A DNA stretch of 64,000 nt from Medakamo hakoo (GCA_026636295.1 CP089456.1:806001-870000); one strand, 5' to 3'; shown: positions 9,541 through 20,157, counted from the stretch's first letter. The notes: a model not told the origin generated them from the letters alone. Translations and numbers: made by a program.

Positions 9541-10728
9541 ATGCCTCCGCCCTCTAAAAAACGGCGAGCGGAACGCCGGGCCGCCGCCCGCGCTGCCGCC
9601 AAATTCCCTAGCCGTCCTCGCCTGCCAGAGGATGCGAAAGACGCGGACGCCCACTACGACGCGCGCGAGGCGTCGCGCTACTCGTCTCAAAACGCGTCAG
9701 TGCAGGCCGACCTGGCCGCGGCGTGCCTCCGCTTCCTCGGCCTGCGGACGTCTCCATCATCCCGCGACCACAGCCGCCTCCTCTTACTCGACGCGGGCTG
9801 CGGGTCCGGCCTGTCGTTGACCAGCGTCGCCGCCGCGGGCCACGCCGTCCTGGGCTACGACTTGAGTGCGGCAATGCTGGAGGCAGCGGCTAGGACAGCT
9901 GGTGGGTGCGTGTGGCGGGGCGACCTGGGCGCGCCGTCCCCGCTCAGACCAGGCTGCCTGGACGGCGCGCTGTCCGTGTCAGCTGTCCAATGGCTCGGCG
10001 AGGATGCGGACAAGCTGGGCGCGTTGTGGGGTGGGCTGGCGTCCGCCCTGGTCCCGGGCGCGGGCGCGGTGCTGCAGTTTTACCCGCGCGACAGCGCCCA
10101 GGCGGCGGCAGTGGTGGAGGGCGCCCGCGCCGCCGGCTTGCTGGCCGCGCTGTTCGCCGACGTGCCGCACGCGTCCAACCCCGCCCGCAAAACGTTTGTG
10201 GGCGCGGTGAAGGCGACAGCCAAGCAGTGCGTCCGGTGGTCTGACGGCCCTCCCGCTGCGGAATGCCCGCTGTGCTGGCCCCGGGCGGGGACGTGCGGCC
10301 TGTGGTGGGGGCGCGTCGGCGTGGCCGTGCTGCGGAGCGAGCGAGGAGAAGAGTTTGAGGCTGCCGCTCCGTCCAGCGACGCTTTCGTCGCTGCGCACGC
10401 CCACCTCACGACCATCGCGCCGCGCCTGGTGGCGGAGCACAGGTCCGCCGGCCTGCGCCTGGCCCGCCTGGCCCGGCGGGTGTTGGGCTCGAAGCCACCA
10501 GTTCGCCTGGACGCGTGGGTGGCTGGGCCGGCGGGCGAGTGGGCGCCGTGCGCCGCGCCGCTCCTTGTTTCAGTGGCGGGCAGTGCGGAGGGGTTGGGCG
10601 CGAGCGAGCTGGCGAGCGGTGGTGGTCGCGCATCGCCAGACGTGGCGGAGGGCCTGGCTAAAAGCCTCATTGCCCCTGCCTTCCCCGGCCGGGCGGTCGG
10701 TGGCGGGGTCGTCCTGGTGGGCGCGGAC

Positions 10729-10797
<69 letters not shown>

Positions 10798-11175
10798 CCA
10801 CCTCCATCCGCTGCACCGCCACCGCCGTCGGCTGTCCGCGCCGAAGCCCTGCCGGGCGACGGCCCGCCCGCGCATTTACTGGTTGCAGAAGGCGCGGCCC
10901 GGTACGTGCTAGTCCAGGCGGTGGCGTCCCTAGCCGTGGCGGACGCGGCGGCGGCCGTGGCCGCGGGCGCGGACGCCGTTGCGAAAACAGCCGCGGGCGT
11001 GGGCGTGGCGGAGGGGCAAGCCGGCGTGTACGGCGTGCTCATCGACCTAGCCGGCGATGGTTCAGGCATGGCGGCCTGCATCACGCTCGCCATCCACGCC
11101 CGCAACGCGGACGCTGAACCGGGCGCAGTAGCGGGCCTGGTGGCGGCCGCACGACGCGCGCTGGTGCCGTCTTAG
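9541..11175 (+). CDS. Bud23-like SAM-dependent methyltransferase with long C-terminal extension
   Basis: The first 235 or so residues resemble the Bud23/WBSCR22 18S rRNA guanine-N7 methyltransferase. Seen are a basic N-terminus (KKRRAERR), DAHYDAREASRYSS, the SAM-binding loop LLLLDAGCGSGLS, YDLSAAMLEAA, GALSVSAVQWL and VLQFYPRDSAQ. Canonical Bud23 is about 280 residues and ends in a basic tail. This 544-residue protein instead continues for about 300 residues of Ala/Gly-rich sequence containing a 23-Ala tract encoded by a pure GCA run, followed by HLLVAEGAARYVLVQAVAS, which I cannot assign. It could be Bud23 itself with a lineage-specific extension, or a divergent paralogue. The ATG is 21 bp after the stop of the Moco sulfurase gene, leaving almost no room for a separate promoter. 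Confidence 0.75.
10729..10794 (+). repeat. (GCA)22 coding trinucleotide repeat, poly-Ala
   Basis: Twenty-two uninterrupted GCA codons encode an alanine tract inside the Bud23-like gene. Neighbouring alanines use mixed GCG, GCC and GCT codons, so the pure run points to recent slippage expansion. Confidence 0.95.
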
Positions 11176-11309
11176 TTGTTTTTTGTTTGAAGGATTTTTT
11201 TCCACCGGGGCCCGCCCGCCCGCGGATCCGCCCCTAGAACGAGTGTAAAAATGAGAAGCGAGAGCGCATTGCCTGCGTGCTGTTTGCTTGTTTCACACGC
11301 CCGGGCTCT

Positions 11310-12557
11310 TCACTCCTTCCCCCTTTCCTCCCGGATCATGGCCTCCACGAAAAACTCTCCAGCCCGGTAAGACGACCGCACGAGCGGCCCGGACGCGACG
11401 TACCGGAAGCCGCACACCTCCTCACCATACTTGCGCCAGTGCTCAAACTTGTCCGGGTGGACGAATTCCGTGACCGGCAAGTGGCGCGGCGTGGGCTGCA
11501 AGTACTGGCCGAAGGTCAGGATGTCGACCCCCGCGTCGCGCAAGTCGCACATGGCGTCGATGACCTCGTCGTCCGTCTCTCCGAACCCCAGCATCAAAGA
11601 CGACTTTGTGTACAGGCCCGGTTTGGCGGCTTTGGCGGCGCGCAAGACGGACAGGGACTGGTCGTAGCCTGCGCGCGGGTCCCGGACGCGGCGCTGGAGG
11701 GAGGCGACAGTTTCCAGGTTGTGGGCAAAGACGTCCAGGCCGGACGTGGCCAGGTGTGCCACCGCGTCCATGTCGCCAGCGAAATCGCCCACCAGGCACT
11801 CCACCAAAATGTGGGGCGCCCGCCGCTTCACGGCCTTGACAGTGCGCGCGTAGTGGTCGGCCCCGCCGTCGGGCAGGTCGTCCCGGTCGACGGACGTGAT
11901 GACGACGTAGCCGACGCCCCAGTCCGCGATCGCAGCGGCCGTGTTTTCGGGCTCGTCCGGGTCGGGCGGGGGCGGCGTTTGGGCGGTGTTGACGGCGCAG
12001 AAGCGGCAGCCCCGGGTGCAGGTGTCGCCCAGGACCATGATGGTGGCCGTGCCGATGCCGGCGTGGCCGTCGTCCGAGGACGGAGGAGAGGAGGAGGAGG
12101 AGGAGGAGGTGGAAGAAGACCCGCCGCCGTTCCAGCACTCGCCGATGTTGGGGCACTGCGCCTCCTCGCACACGGTGGCGAGTTTGAGGTCCCTCAGCCC
12201 ACTCCGCAAGTACTCGTACCGTTCGCCTTGGGGCGCGCGCTGGCGGAGCCAGGGCGGCTTGACCAACCCGGGCGGGAGGGAGGACGGCGAGGGGCCGCAG
12301 GTCGCGGACACGGGGAGGGGGGGCAGGGATGGGTCGACGGTGCGGGCGGCATCCACTAAGGCGGCAAATGCGTCACCGGCGTCGATGTCGGGGACTTCCA
12401 AGATGACCTCGGCGGAGGGTGAGGGTCCAGGAGCATCGGCGGGGGCGGCGGCGGGCGGGCGGGCGGAGCGTGTGGCCAGGGCGCGGCGGCGCGGGCGTGC
12501 GGGCGACGGGCGGGTGAGGGAGGGTGCGCACCCGCCGGCCGATGCCAGGCGAGACAT
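11310..12557 (-). CDS. Lipoyl synthase, probably plastidial
   Basis: A radical-SAM enzyme that inserts two sulfurs into octanoyl groups on lipoate-dependent enzymes. The single-exon protein has about 415 residues from the ATG at 12557; the upstream frame continues but the chosen start gives a clean targeting peptide ([20 protein letters not shown]). Both iron-sulfur cluster motifs are intact: the auxiliary cluster [12 protein letters not shown] and the radical-SAM motif CTRGCRFC. Further markers are [61 protein letters not shown] and the family C-terminal [11 protein letters not shown] Ser run ([11 protein letters not shown], from an AGG/GAG-like repeat near 12090-12110) is inserted just after the first cluster motif. 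It is divergent from the SRPBCC gene with 218 bp between start codons. Confidence 0.95.
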   Translation of the reverse strand: MSRLASAGGCAPSLTRPSPARPRRRALATRSARPPAAAPADAPGPSPSAEVILEVPDIDAGDAFAALVDAARTVDPSLPPLPVSATCGPSPSSLPPGLVKPPWLRQRAPQGERYEYLRSGLRDLKLATVCEEAQCPNIGECWNGGGSSSTSSSSSSSPPSSDDGHAGIGTATIMVLGDTCTRGCRFCAVNTAQTPPPPDPDEPENTAAAIADWGVGYVVITSVDRDDLPDGGADHYARTVKAVKRRAPHILVECLVGDFAGDMDAVAHLATSGLDVFAHNLETVASLQRRVRDPRAGYDQSLSVLRAAKAAKPGLYTKSSLMLGFGETDDEVIDAMCDLRDAGVDILTFGQYLQPTPRHLPVTEFVHPDKFEHWRKYGEEVCGFRYVASGPLVRSSYRAGEFFVEAMIREERGKE

Positions 12558-12775
12558 GCTGGAATGTTGCGCTTGGTACCGCGGGAGTTTGTGAGGGCAG
12601 GCGAGGGAGTGCAGCCCCCTCGCCGACGGTCCAAAGTTTTTTTTTTGTGCGGCGGCGCGTTTCGCCGTGTGCGGCAAGCCACCCTGCATTCGTTCGTTGC
12701 CTCAGTCCATCGTTCTCTGTGTGTCGGCCGCGTTTCTCAAACTTTTGCAGCCAAACACCAAACCCCCTGCTCGCC

Positions 12776-13471
12776 ATGCCGAAGACCGTGTCCGTCGCCA
12801 CCGCGGAAGTGGACGCCAGCCCGGGCGAGGTGAGGCGGCGCCGATGAGAGAGAGAAAACACACCGCCGCCTCGCGGTTTGTTTCGCATGCGTCTGTTTCT
12901 CATCCACGACGCCAACGCCCTTCCCACACACCATCCCCTCCCTCGTCAGATCTACGACCGTGTCTCCAACATCGGCAACTGGAACAGCTGGCGCTCTTTC
13001 TTCGTGCGCCTCATTGCCAAAGCCGGCGGCGAAAAAGCCCAAGTCGGTGACTCGTTTGGGACCGTCGCGCCCGTGTTGCTGGGCATCCTGCCGCTGCCTG
13101 TGCGCAACACGGTGACGAAAGCCAACGGCAAGGTGCGTGGGGATGTGGTGTGGTGTGGCAGTGGGCGTGTGCGGCGGCGATGGAAAAAGCGGCAAGTTCA
13201 CTCTCAACCATCCTCTCCCCCAACCATCCCCGCCCACACGCAGGAATTCTCCTACACGTCCGAAGCCCTGTTCGGCGCCATCAAGGGCAACCACACCATC
13301 TCCTTGAAGAAAGTGGGCGGCGTGCCGCTGTTCGGCGGGCGCACCGAAGTCAGCGTGCGCAACGAGGTGGAGGGCCTGGGTGCGTTCCTGGTGCCGGGCC
13401 CGGTGCAGGAGCGGGCGGCCGTGCGCTGGATCCTGGACTTGAAGGGCGCGGCCGAGCCGAAGGTGGCTTGA
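12776..13471 (+). CDS. SRPBCC (START-like) family protein
   Basis: A small polyketide-cyclase/START-like ligand-binding protein of 154 residues from three exons: 12776-12829, 12950-13132 and 13244-13471, both introns phase 0. The N-terminal strand VSVATAEVDASPGEIYDRV followed by SNIGNWNSW is the classic start of SRPBCC polyketide cyclase/dehydrase domains, and the remainder (VGDSFGTVAPVL, EFSYTSEALFG, WILDLKGAAEP) fits the helix-grip fold. There is no signal peptide, so it is probably cytosolic. The ligand or reaction cannot be told from sequence. Both introns have canonical ends (GTGAGG and GTGCGT donors, CAG acceptors). Confidence 0.8.
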
Positions 13472-13827
13472 CCGAGAATGAAGAGAGAGCTGGGCGATGA
13501 AGAAGGACGGGCGTGTGTGAAGACGGACCGAGTTTTTTTTTTCCAACCTTTCTCATCCATCCCCCCATGTTTTTGTGCTTTCGTCTCAAGTCCCACGATG
13601 GCCGCGCCCGCCGCCCGTCAGCCCACCCGCGCTTCATGCGTTCACATTCAATCGCACATTCGAGTCGTATAACAATAGAAGCTCTCTCTCTCTCCCCCCA
13701 GCAACGCAGGTGAAAGGGGTGGGGCGACGCAGGCGCTCCCTCCGCACACCCCCCCAGCAGCTCTCTTTCTCACAAAAAAAATCCACAAGTCCTTTCCTTT
13801 CGCGCACCGCACACCATTCGGCACGTA
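13472..13827. other. Convergent intergenic spacer
   Basis: Holds the 3' flanks of the SRPBCC gene (plus) and the beta-helix gene (minus). A CT-rich run lies near 13683-13700. No other feature seen. Confidence 0.6.
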
Positions 13828-15809
13828 TCACTCACCACCCGCGTCCGCAGGGTTGTCGTTCACGAGTGTGGTGTCGTCGTCCAAGCCCTTGTTGTCGGAG
13901 ACGTCGCCCTTCGACTCGGTGCGGAAGACGCCCGCGCCCCGGCTCGCCTTGTTCTTCGTGAACTTGGACCCGGCGATGTCGCCCGCCACGTGCGAGTCGT
14001 ACACGCCGCCGCCGAACGACTTGGCGGCGTTGCCCGTGAACGTCGAGTCGAGCAGGTTGCCCGTGGTCGAACCACGGAAGACCGCGCCACCAAAGGCCGC
14101 GGCGTTGTACTCAAAGACCGAGTCGTGGATGTCGCCGACGACGCCCTGCAGGTAGAGCGCCGCGCCCTTTTCGGATTTGCCGTAGGAGAAGCGGTTGAAG
14201 CCGATGTCGGCGTTGCACTGGTTCATCTCAATGCCGGCGGAGCCCTTGTCGGCCGTGTTGTTGACAAACTTGTTGTCTGTGGGTTGTTTGGGGGGGGGGG
14301 GGCAGGTGTGGAGAGAGGGGGGGAGGCGTGAGGCGGACGGGTGGAGAGAGAGGGTCGGGGATGGGGGGGCCGCGCCGTGCAACCCCTCCTCCCCCACCCA
14401 CCCAGCCTCACCTGAAATGACCAGCTTCTTGCACGCGTTCTGCCAGACGGCGCCCGCGTTGCCGCCCCGGTTGTTGCGGAACGTGTTCTCCGTCAGGTCG
14501 CCCGAGCACTTGGTCTGCCACACGCCGCCGCCCGCCTTTTTGGCCAGGTTGCCCGTGATGACGTTTTGGAAGAGGGACGCGTGCCCGCACTCCTCCATGT
14601 AGATGCCGCCCCCGTTCTTGGCCGTGTTGTGCAGAATGGTGGAGTTGAGGACCTGGATGATGGTCGAGTTGATGGCGGAAATGGCGCCGCCCTCGCCGCG
14701 CGAGGTGTTGTTCAGGAACGTCGTGCCGTTTATGATGAGGGAGGAGTTCCACGTGTTGATGGCGCCGCCCTGCCCGCCGCCGGAGTTGGTGAAGGTGGAG
14801 TCGAGGACGCGGATGACGGACGACTCGTTGGCGTAGATGCAGCCCGCCGCGGAGTTGTTGTTGGCGACGAAGGTCGAGTTGATGAACGCGGCGCGCGCGG
14901 CCGAAAACGCGAGCGCGGCCTTGCCCATGTAGTTCAGGTTGACGAAGAAGGAGTTTTCAAAGGCGACGTTCTGGCCCCGGATCTCGATGGACCCGCCGGG
15001 CAGCTGGACTTCCTTGATGTACTTGACGCCGGAGAAGTTGGCGGCGAAGGGCGCCAGGGCGGGGCCGCCGTGGATGACCAGGGGCGACCCGCCCCGGCAG
15101 TTCATGTACGCCGACAGCATGGGCCGGTTGCCCGGGTTGACGCGCTTGCCCTTGGCCTGGGACGCGGACAGGACCAGGTCGGTGGCCGGGCCCTGCAGGA
15201 TGGCTTCGCACACGATGGCGCCGGAGTCGCGCACGTCCTTTTCCAGCTTGCCGGCCGCGTAGCGGTCGGTCAGGGGCAGGCCGTCGTCGCCGACGTCCCG
15301 CGCGGACGGCGCGACCTTGGGGGGCTTGCGCACGGCGGCAGAGTTGTCGCCGCCAGTAGCTTCGGCCGCCGCGTTTTTAGCGGCGGCGGGCACGGCCGCG
15401 GACGCGGACGCGGACGCGTCCGCTTTCGTGGTCGCCGTGTCGGACGCTTTCGCGGACGCGGCGGGCTTCGCGGCGGGCGCGGCGTCGGCGTCGGCCGGTG
15501 CGGCGGCGGCGACGGGTTTCGCGGCCGGGGCGGCAGCGGCGGCAGCAGGAGCCGCAGCCGCGGCCGGCGCGGTCGCGGCGTCGGTCTGGGCGAGGGCGGC
15601 TGTTTGGTGTGTGGGCGGAGGGGAGGGAGGGAGTGAGGGAGGGAGGGGGGGATGGACACCGGCAGCGCCCGCGGTGCGCGCCGCGCGAGGGAAGCAGCGA
15701 GCAACACGCCGGCCAAACACCCGCCTCCACCCTTCCAAACAAACTCACCCGGCGCCGCGGTGGCCAGGGCCAGGGCGACCAGCAGCAGCAGGAGGTGCTG
15801 CAGCTTCAT
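13828..15809 (-). CDS. Secreted right-handed beta-helix repeat protein
   Basis: Exons run 15749-15809, 14412-15599 and 13828-14276, for about 565 residues. The first exon encodes a clear signal peptide, MKLQHLLLLLVALALATA. A mature Ala/Lys/Asp-rich low-complexity region of about 90 residues follows. The rest is a ladder of degenerate roughly 22-residue units rich in Asn and Gly, for example STFVANNNSAAGCIYANES, GGAISAINSTIIQVLNS, ENTFRNNRGGNAGAVWQ and DSTFTGNAAKSFGGGVYD. Such N-rich GG(A/V) repeats are typical of pectate-lyase-like right-handed parallel beta-helix proteins. No catalytic site was recognised, so an adhesive, matrix or glycan-binding role is as likely as enzymatic activity. Intron 2 (135 nt) contains a 13-G run and is stop-free in frame, so its retention would not truncate the protein. 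A GTGAGT overlaps the stop, so a further 3' exon cannot be excluded. Confidence 0.8.
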
Positions 15810-16649
15810 AGTTGTTGTGTGGAGCGCCGGGCGGGCCGGGCGGGAAAAAAAACGCTGTTGGTGTGGGGAAAGGGGTTGCTAGGTGAGTTTTTTTTTGTGC
15901 GTGTTCGGTGGCTCCGACGCAGCCACTCGCCGCACGGTGGACCCAGACAGTCGCGCCCAGCTACATCCCGGGCCAGGCCATCTCCTCAAACAGGCGGGGA
16001 GCGTGGGAGGCGGCGGGCGGTGGGGGCAAGGCTGCGGCGCTGCCGCCCCGTCCAGGCGAGGCGCGGGAGGGGGGAGGGGATAGAGCGGGCGCGGCGCGGG
16101 TCGATGGGTCCGCGCGGAGCGCGCAACGGGGGACCGCATCGCCGCGTTCCGGGCGTCTACGCAGACCACCCGCCGCCTTCAAACGAGGCACGCGTCTGCG
16201 TACGCGGCTGTGAGCGTGGGAACGGCGGCGCAGCAGCACACGCACGCCCGCAACTCTGTCGCGGAGTGTGGCTAGGCAAGCGCGGGCGCGCACGGGCGGC
16301 CCTCCAGACTCGACAGCGAATGCCGGGCGCAAGAACACACAAACACAGCCTCGCTGCTCATCGATGGCGAGGATAGATGGCATGTGCTCCAGAAAGGTAG
16401 AGGACGCGCGTGAAAAGCGCGCGCAACGCACCTGACTCGCGGGGGCCGAAGCAGTAGGAAAATGCTCTCGCAGAGCGAAGCGGTTGTGAGTGAGGGGGCT
16501 GGCCGGCGCGGCCAGACTCGCTTCTTTTTTTCCGTCGTCTGCGTCCGACCCAAACAAAACGTTTACTAATGCCGGCTCACCACCCACGCCCAGGCTTGTG
16601 AGAGCCTGTAGTCTGAGAAAGCGGAGTCGGGACACCGGGGGACGGCGCG
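15810..16649. other. Divergent intergenic region, no gene recognised
   Basis: This 840-bp region lies between divergent start codons of the beta-helix gene and the plus-strand gene beginning at 16650. A minus-strand frame at 15961-16635 is open but has Arg/Ala-rich composition with no recognisable domain, so I treat it as a shadow. It presumably holds both promoters and 5' UTRs. No tRNA or clear repeat was seen. Confidence 0.5.
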
Positions 16650-19225
16650 ATGGCAGACGCCGCGGGCATGGACGCCGTCCCTCCGCCGCCGTCCATCACC
16701 CCCGCCCCCCCGCCCGGGTCCGCCGCCCCAACCCTCATCCGGTCCGGCACCAACGGCGGGCTGGCCTGGCCGTCCCTGCTGCGGCCATGGTGAGCTGGAG
16801 GAGGGAGGAGGATTTTGGTTCCGGAAGCCCCGCATTCGTTTTTTTTTTCCGCACTCACGCCGCCACCAACCTCCATCACAATGCCAGGCTCACGTCTCCG
16901 TCGCCCGCCCTGGCCCTGCCCGCGCCCGGCCGGCCACTGCCGCAGCTGGAGGACACTCCATCTGGACCGCCGTCCTACTTTGCGCCCTCGCCCACCGTGC
17001 GGGCGTGGACTGACGCCGGCGCACGGCCGCGCCAAGCACTGGCCACCACCACTCCGGCCGCTCTGGGCGCGGCCGCCGACGCGGCCACGGCCGCCTTTCT
17101 GGCCTCCCACCCGGGCATGCCACCCATTCCACGAGAGCTACTTCGCGCACACTTACTGGAGGAAGACGTCTCGGGCGATCGGCGGCCGCGCCTGCCCGTG
17201 CGAGCGCTGGCGGCTGTGGATGGATGGGCCGCCCTCCCGGCTGGGGAGGGCGGCGACGCCGTCCGGCTCGTGAGCTTCAGCGGGGAGGGACGCAGTGAAG
17301 ACACAGACGACGGCTGGGCGTCCGCATCCACGGGTTCCTGGTCGTCTGACGGCGAGTCGGGCGATTCGGACGACGAGGACGGTGGCGGGCGGGCCCCGCG
17401 GCTGCGCGGGCTGGCGACTGCGCCGCCGCCCGCCGCCCTCGCGTCTGACGCTCTCCTCCCCGGCCCGGGACCCGCCCTGACGCACCTGGCTCTGGAATCA
17501 ACGCACGACAGCCTGACTCTCGCCACGGGTGGCGGGCACTGGGCCAGCCTGGTGCGCGTGGCGACGGACGCCTGCCAACCCCGGCCGACCGCGGCGGCCG
17601 CCCTCCACACCGCCGAACCCGTCACGGCCGCCGCCCCTCTGCCGACTGGCTTGTTACGCGGCGCGGCTGCCACAGCCGATGGCGCGCTGTGGGAGGTGGT
17701 GGGAGACGGAGGAGGCTTGGCCCCCCCCCTGCACCCGACCCCGTCCCGCGCCGCCTTCAGCCCGGCCGCGACTCGACTGATCGCGGGACCGCCGCACGCC
17801 GGGCGCCGCCCGTCGCCCGGCACCACGCACTTCACCTGGATTGCGCGTTTGCCCTGGTGCGGCCTCGCAGCCGCTGGCGGGAGTGCGTGGCTGGTCGACG
17901 CCCGCCTGCCGCCGCGGGCCGCGCGCGCGGCGTGCCTGCTGCTGACGAGGGATGACGGCGCCGGCGGCACGTCCGCGACGCTGCCCTGGCCCGTCACGGC
18001 TGTTGCAACCGCACCGGCCGGCACGACCGGTGCCGCCGCACACACTGCCGCCCTGGCCACACCCGCCGACGTCTCGTTGTTCGACGTGCGCGCCCCCTCC
18101 CGCCCCCTGGCAGCGTGGGAGGTCGGCACACCCGGCTGGCCGCCCGGTGGCGGTGGCGCCGTGGACGGCCTGGCCATCGTCCCTGGGCGAGCGGGCTCCA
18201 TGTCCGTGCTGGCCAGTCTGACAGCGGGGGGTGGGCGAGTCGTGGAATGCTGGGCGGACGCGGGCGCCGGGTACAGGAGGCGTGGGAGTGGCCGGCAGCG
18301 ACCCCCACCTCCGCCCACGCTCGCCCTGACGTCCCGGCGGTCCGCCGCCGCGGATCCGCGGTCTGCCCGGCTGTACGCCCTGACAGGTGTTGCACCAGCC
18401 CGGGAGGATGCGTCCATCGTGAAGGACGGCGGCCGGCCTTTCACCTGGCGGCCGGTGGCCGCGGCAGCCTGCGCAAAAGCCGCGCCGCCGCGCGCCTGGG
18501 CGGACGCCCTGCCACCCGGCGCCGCGCCCTGCATCGGCGTCGCCATCACAGGCAGTGCACTGCTCCGTGCCGATGCGGCGGGTGGGCTGTGGGCGCAGGC
18601 TTTGGAGCGCGGAGGGCGGGCGGCGGCGCCGCGGCCGGCTGCGCTGGCCGCCGCGCACGCTGCATGGACCAGCGGCGGCGGGGTGCCCGCCGCCCGTCCT
18701 CTCCGCCCTCCGCCCCCTGCCGACGTCAGTGCGACAGCGTCCTGCGCGGTCGCGGCCGTCGCGTCCTGGAGGTCCGCCCGCCCGCCCGCCGAGGAAACGG
18801 GGTGGGGAGCCGCGCCGCCGGGGTTGGTGGCTGGGCGGGGGAGGGGCAGAGGAGGCGCTGCTCCACGGCACCTGCCGCGGCCGCGGCCGCTGCCACCCCG
18901 CCACAGGCTCCCGCCCGGCCAGGCCGAGCCCATCCGTCCACTGCCGCGGGACGTGCGGTGGGCGGCGGCGGGCGAGGAGCTGGCGGCGCGGCGGGACGGG
19001 TGGCGGGCGGGGCGGGGCGGCGACGCCGCCGTTGCGGCCTTGGCCGGAACCGCGTGCCCGCTGGCCGTCGGCCAGCCTGGCATCCCGCCATCCAGTGCCA
19101 CCATCCTGCCGGGATCGCACCCGCCGCCTGTGCCGGAAGGCGCCGAAGGCACGCAAGTCGCGATGCCGGCGCTGGAGCAAGGGGCGGCCGGGGTGCTGAG
19201 AAAGCTGCAGGAGGCGTGGGAGTGA
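16650..19225 (+). CDS. Uncharacterised protein with possible beta-propeller repeats
   Basis: Two exons (16650-16789 and 16888-19225) encode about 825 residues. The splice joins TG|G to restore Trp in LLRPWLTSPSPAL, supporting the model. After an acidic Ser/Asp linker (about residues 190-220, with SWSSDGESGDSDDEDGGG) come WD40-like strands such as HWASLVRVATDA, GLLRGAAATADGALWEV, HFTWIARLPWCGLAAAGG and DVSLFDVRAPSRPLAAWE. The LFDVRAPSRPL element is reminiscent of the RNA polymerase I factor TAF1C/Rrn6 propeller, but the match is too thin to name the gene. The C-terminal third is Arg/Pro/Gly-rich. No signal peptide or membrane segment was seen. I consider the gene real and its function unknown. 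Confidence 0.65.
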
Positions 19226-19600
19226 GAGGGGGGCGCAGTAGCAAACGGTAGAGCACACGCACGCACGCACGCTGCGTTTCTTTTTTATGACTTACAAGGG
19301 GCGTCAGCTGTGCACGTGCGGTGCTTGGATGGGCGAGGCCTTGCACACCCGACACTGCCGGTGTGCAAGGAAACGCTCTGCCGCACCCTCCTTTCATTTC
19401 GTTTGTCTTTTTCCGCCTGTTTCGGCTCGCGCGCCCTTTCCACGCCTGCGAAGCTGTTTTATTCTGGTGCTGCTGTGCGGCGCGGCGGGAGGATGGCAGC
19501 CTGTGTTTTAGTAGCGTCCCCGGGTTGTGTGCCCCGGATCTCACGCCTCCAAGTGTGGGAAACAACTAAAAAAAAGGGTTGCGAGGGTCTCAATCTCTCA
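19226..19600. other. Convergent spacer with an 11-bp inverted repeat
   Basis: This 3' spacer between the plus-strand unknown gene and the minus-strand small secreted protein contains CACG-type short repeats near 19255-19270 and the hairpin at 19339-19370. No gene was recognised. Confidence 0.6.
19339..19370. repeat. Perfect 11-bp inverted repeat, 10-nt loop
   Basis: CCTTGCACACC at 19339-19349 is exactly complementary to GGTGTGCAAGG at 19360-19370. The stem could form in RNA from either strand, for example in the 3' UTR of the plus-strand gene. Confidence 0.85.
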
Positions 19601-20118
19601 TCAGCGGCACACCGTCAAAGGGGTGACCAGCATCCAGCCGTACGTGCGGCCGCCGTCCATAGTGCAGCACTGCATCAGGCCGACCTGGCCGCCAGGCGGA
19701 CAGCCCGCAACCCACGGCTCCTGAGTCTCTTGCGGCTGGTTTTGTTGTTGCTGCTGGCCGCCGTTTTGTTGTTGCTGCTGGCCGCCGTTTTGTTCTTGCT
19801 GCTGGCCGCCGTCTTGCGCCTAAAAAGCGGGAAAGAAAGGGGGGAAGGGAGGGGGCGTGTTGCGTGAGAGGTGGGCGAGGGTAAAAGCCGGGCGGGCGGA
19901 GGGTCAGCAGCGGCCCAGGCGGGTGCGCATGAAAGGGAAGGTAGGAAGGTGGCTCGGGGTCGCGAAGGTGGCGCTCCAGCACGCGAGGCCGCATCAATGC
20001 CCAGGTGAATGCCGCCGGCCAGCTCCGCCCCCTCCTCCCATTCCGCTCTCATGAAAACACGTACGAAGACAGCGCCAAACAGGCACAATGCGATGAACAG
20101 GAGGAAGGACAGCTTCAT
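19601..20118 (-). CDS. Small secreted cysteine protein, QN-repeat member of a divergent pair
   Basis: Exons 20065-20118 and 19601-19819 encode 90 residues. Exon 1 is a hydrophobic signal peptide (MKLSFLLFIALCLFGAVF), spliced in phase 0 through a GTACGT donor. The mature part starts with a Gly/Gln/Asn-rich repeat, the second and third units both GGQQQQQN and the first variant, then a short tail with four cysteines: AGCPPGGQVGLMQCCTMDGG, RTYGW and finally VCR at the C-terminus. The core CC-x2-DGG-x-TY-x-W is shared with the neighbour on the opposite strand, whose exon 1 also ends in GTACGT. I know no family with this signature. A TATATC element at 20150-20155 lies 32 bp upstream of the ATG and may be its TATA box. 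Likely extracellular; function unknown. Confidence 0.7.
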
Positions 20119-20147
20119 GGCGGGGTTTGTGGAGGTGTCGGAAAGGG

Positions 20148-20157
20148 AGATATATGG
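20148..20157. promoter_or_regulatory. TATA-like element between the divergent small-protein genes
   Basis: The sequence GAGATATATGGATAG is one of few AT-rich islands in this GC-rich window. It sits between two divergent secreted-protein genes, about 32 bp from the minus-strand ATG and about 110 bp from the plus-strand ATG. Confidence 0.4.

Noticed and set aside
10570-10912. Poly-Gln and poly-Cys readings of the CAG repeat in other frames
   Set aside because: Only the Ala frame belongs to the long methyltransferase frame with its conserved motifs.
13828-13850. A GTGAGT overlapping the stop codon of the beta-helix gene as a further splice donor
   Set aside because: No convincing downstream exon was found before the convergent neighbour; kept only as a caveat.
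15961-16635. A 224-codon minus-strand frame between divergent genes
   Set aside because: Composition is Arg/Ala-rich without domain or targeting signal and it overlaps the expected promoter region.
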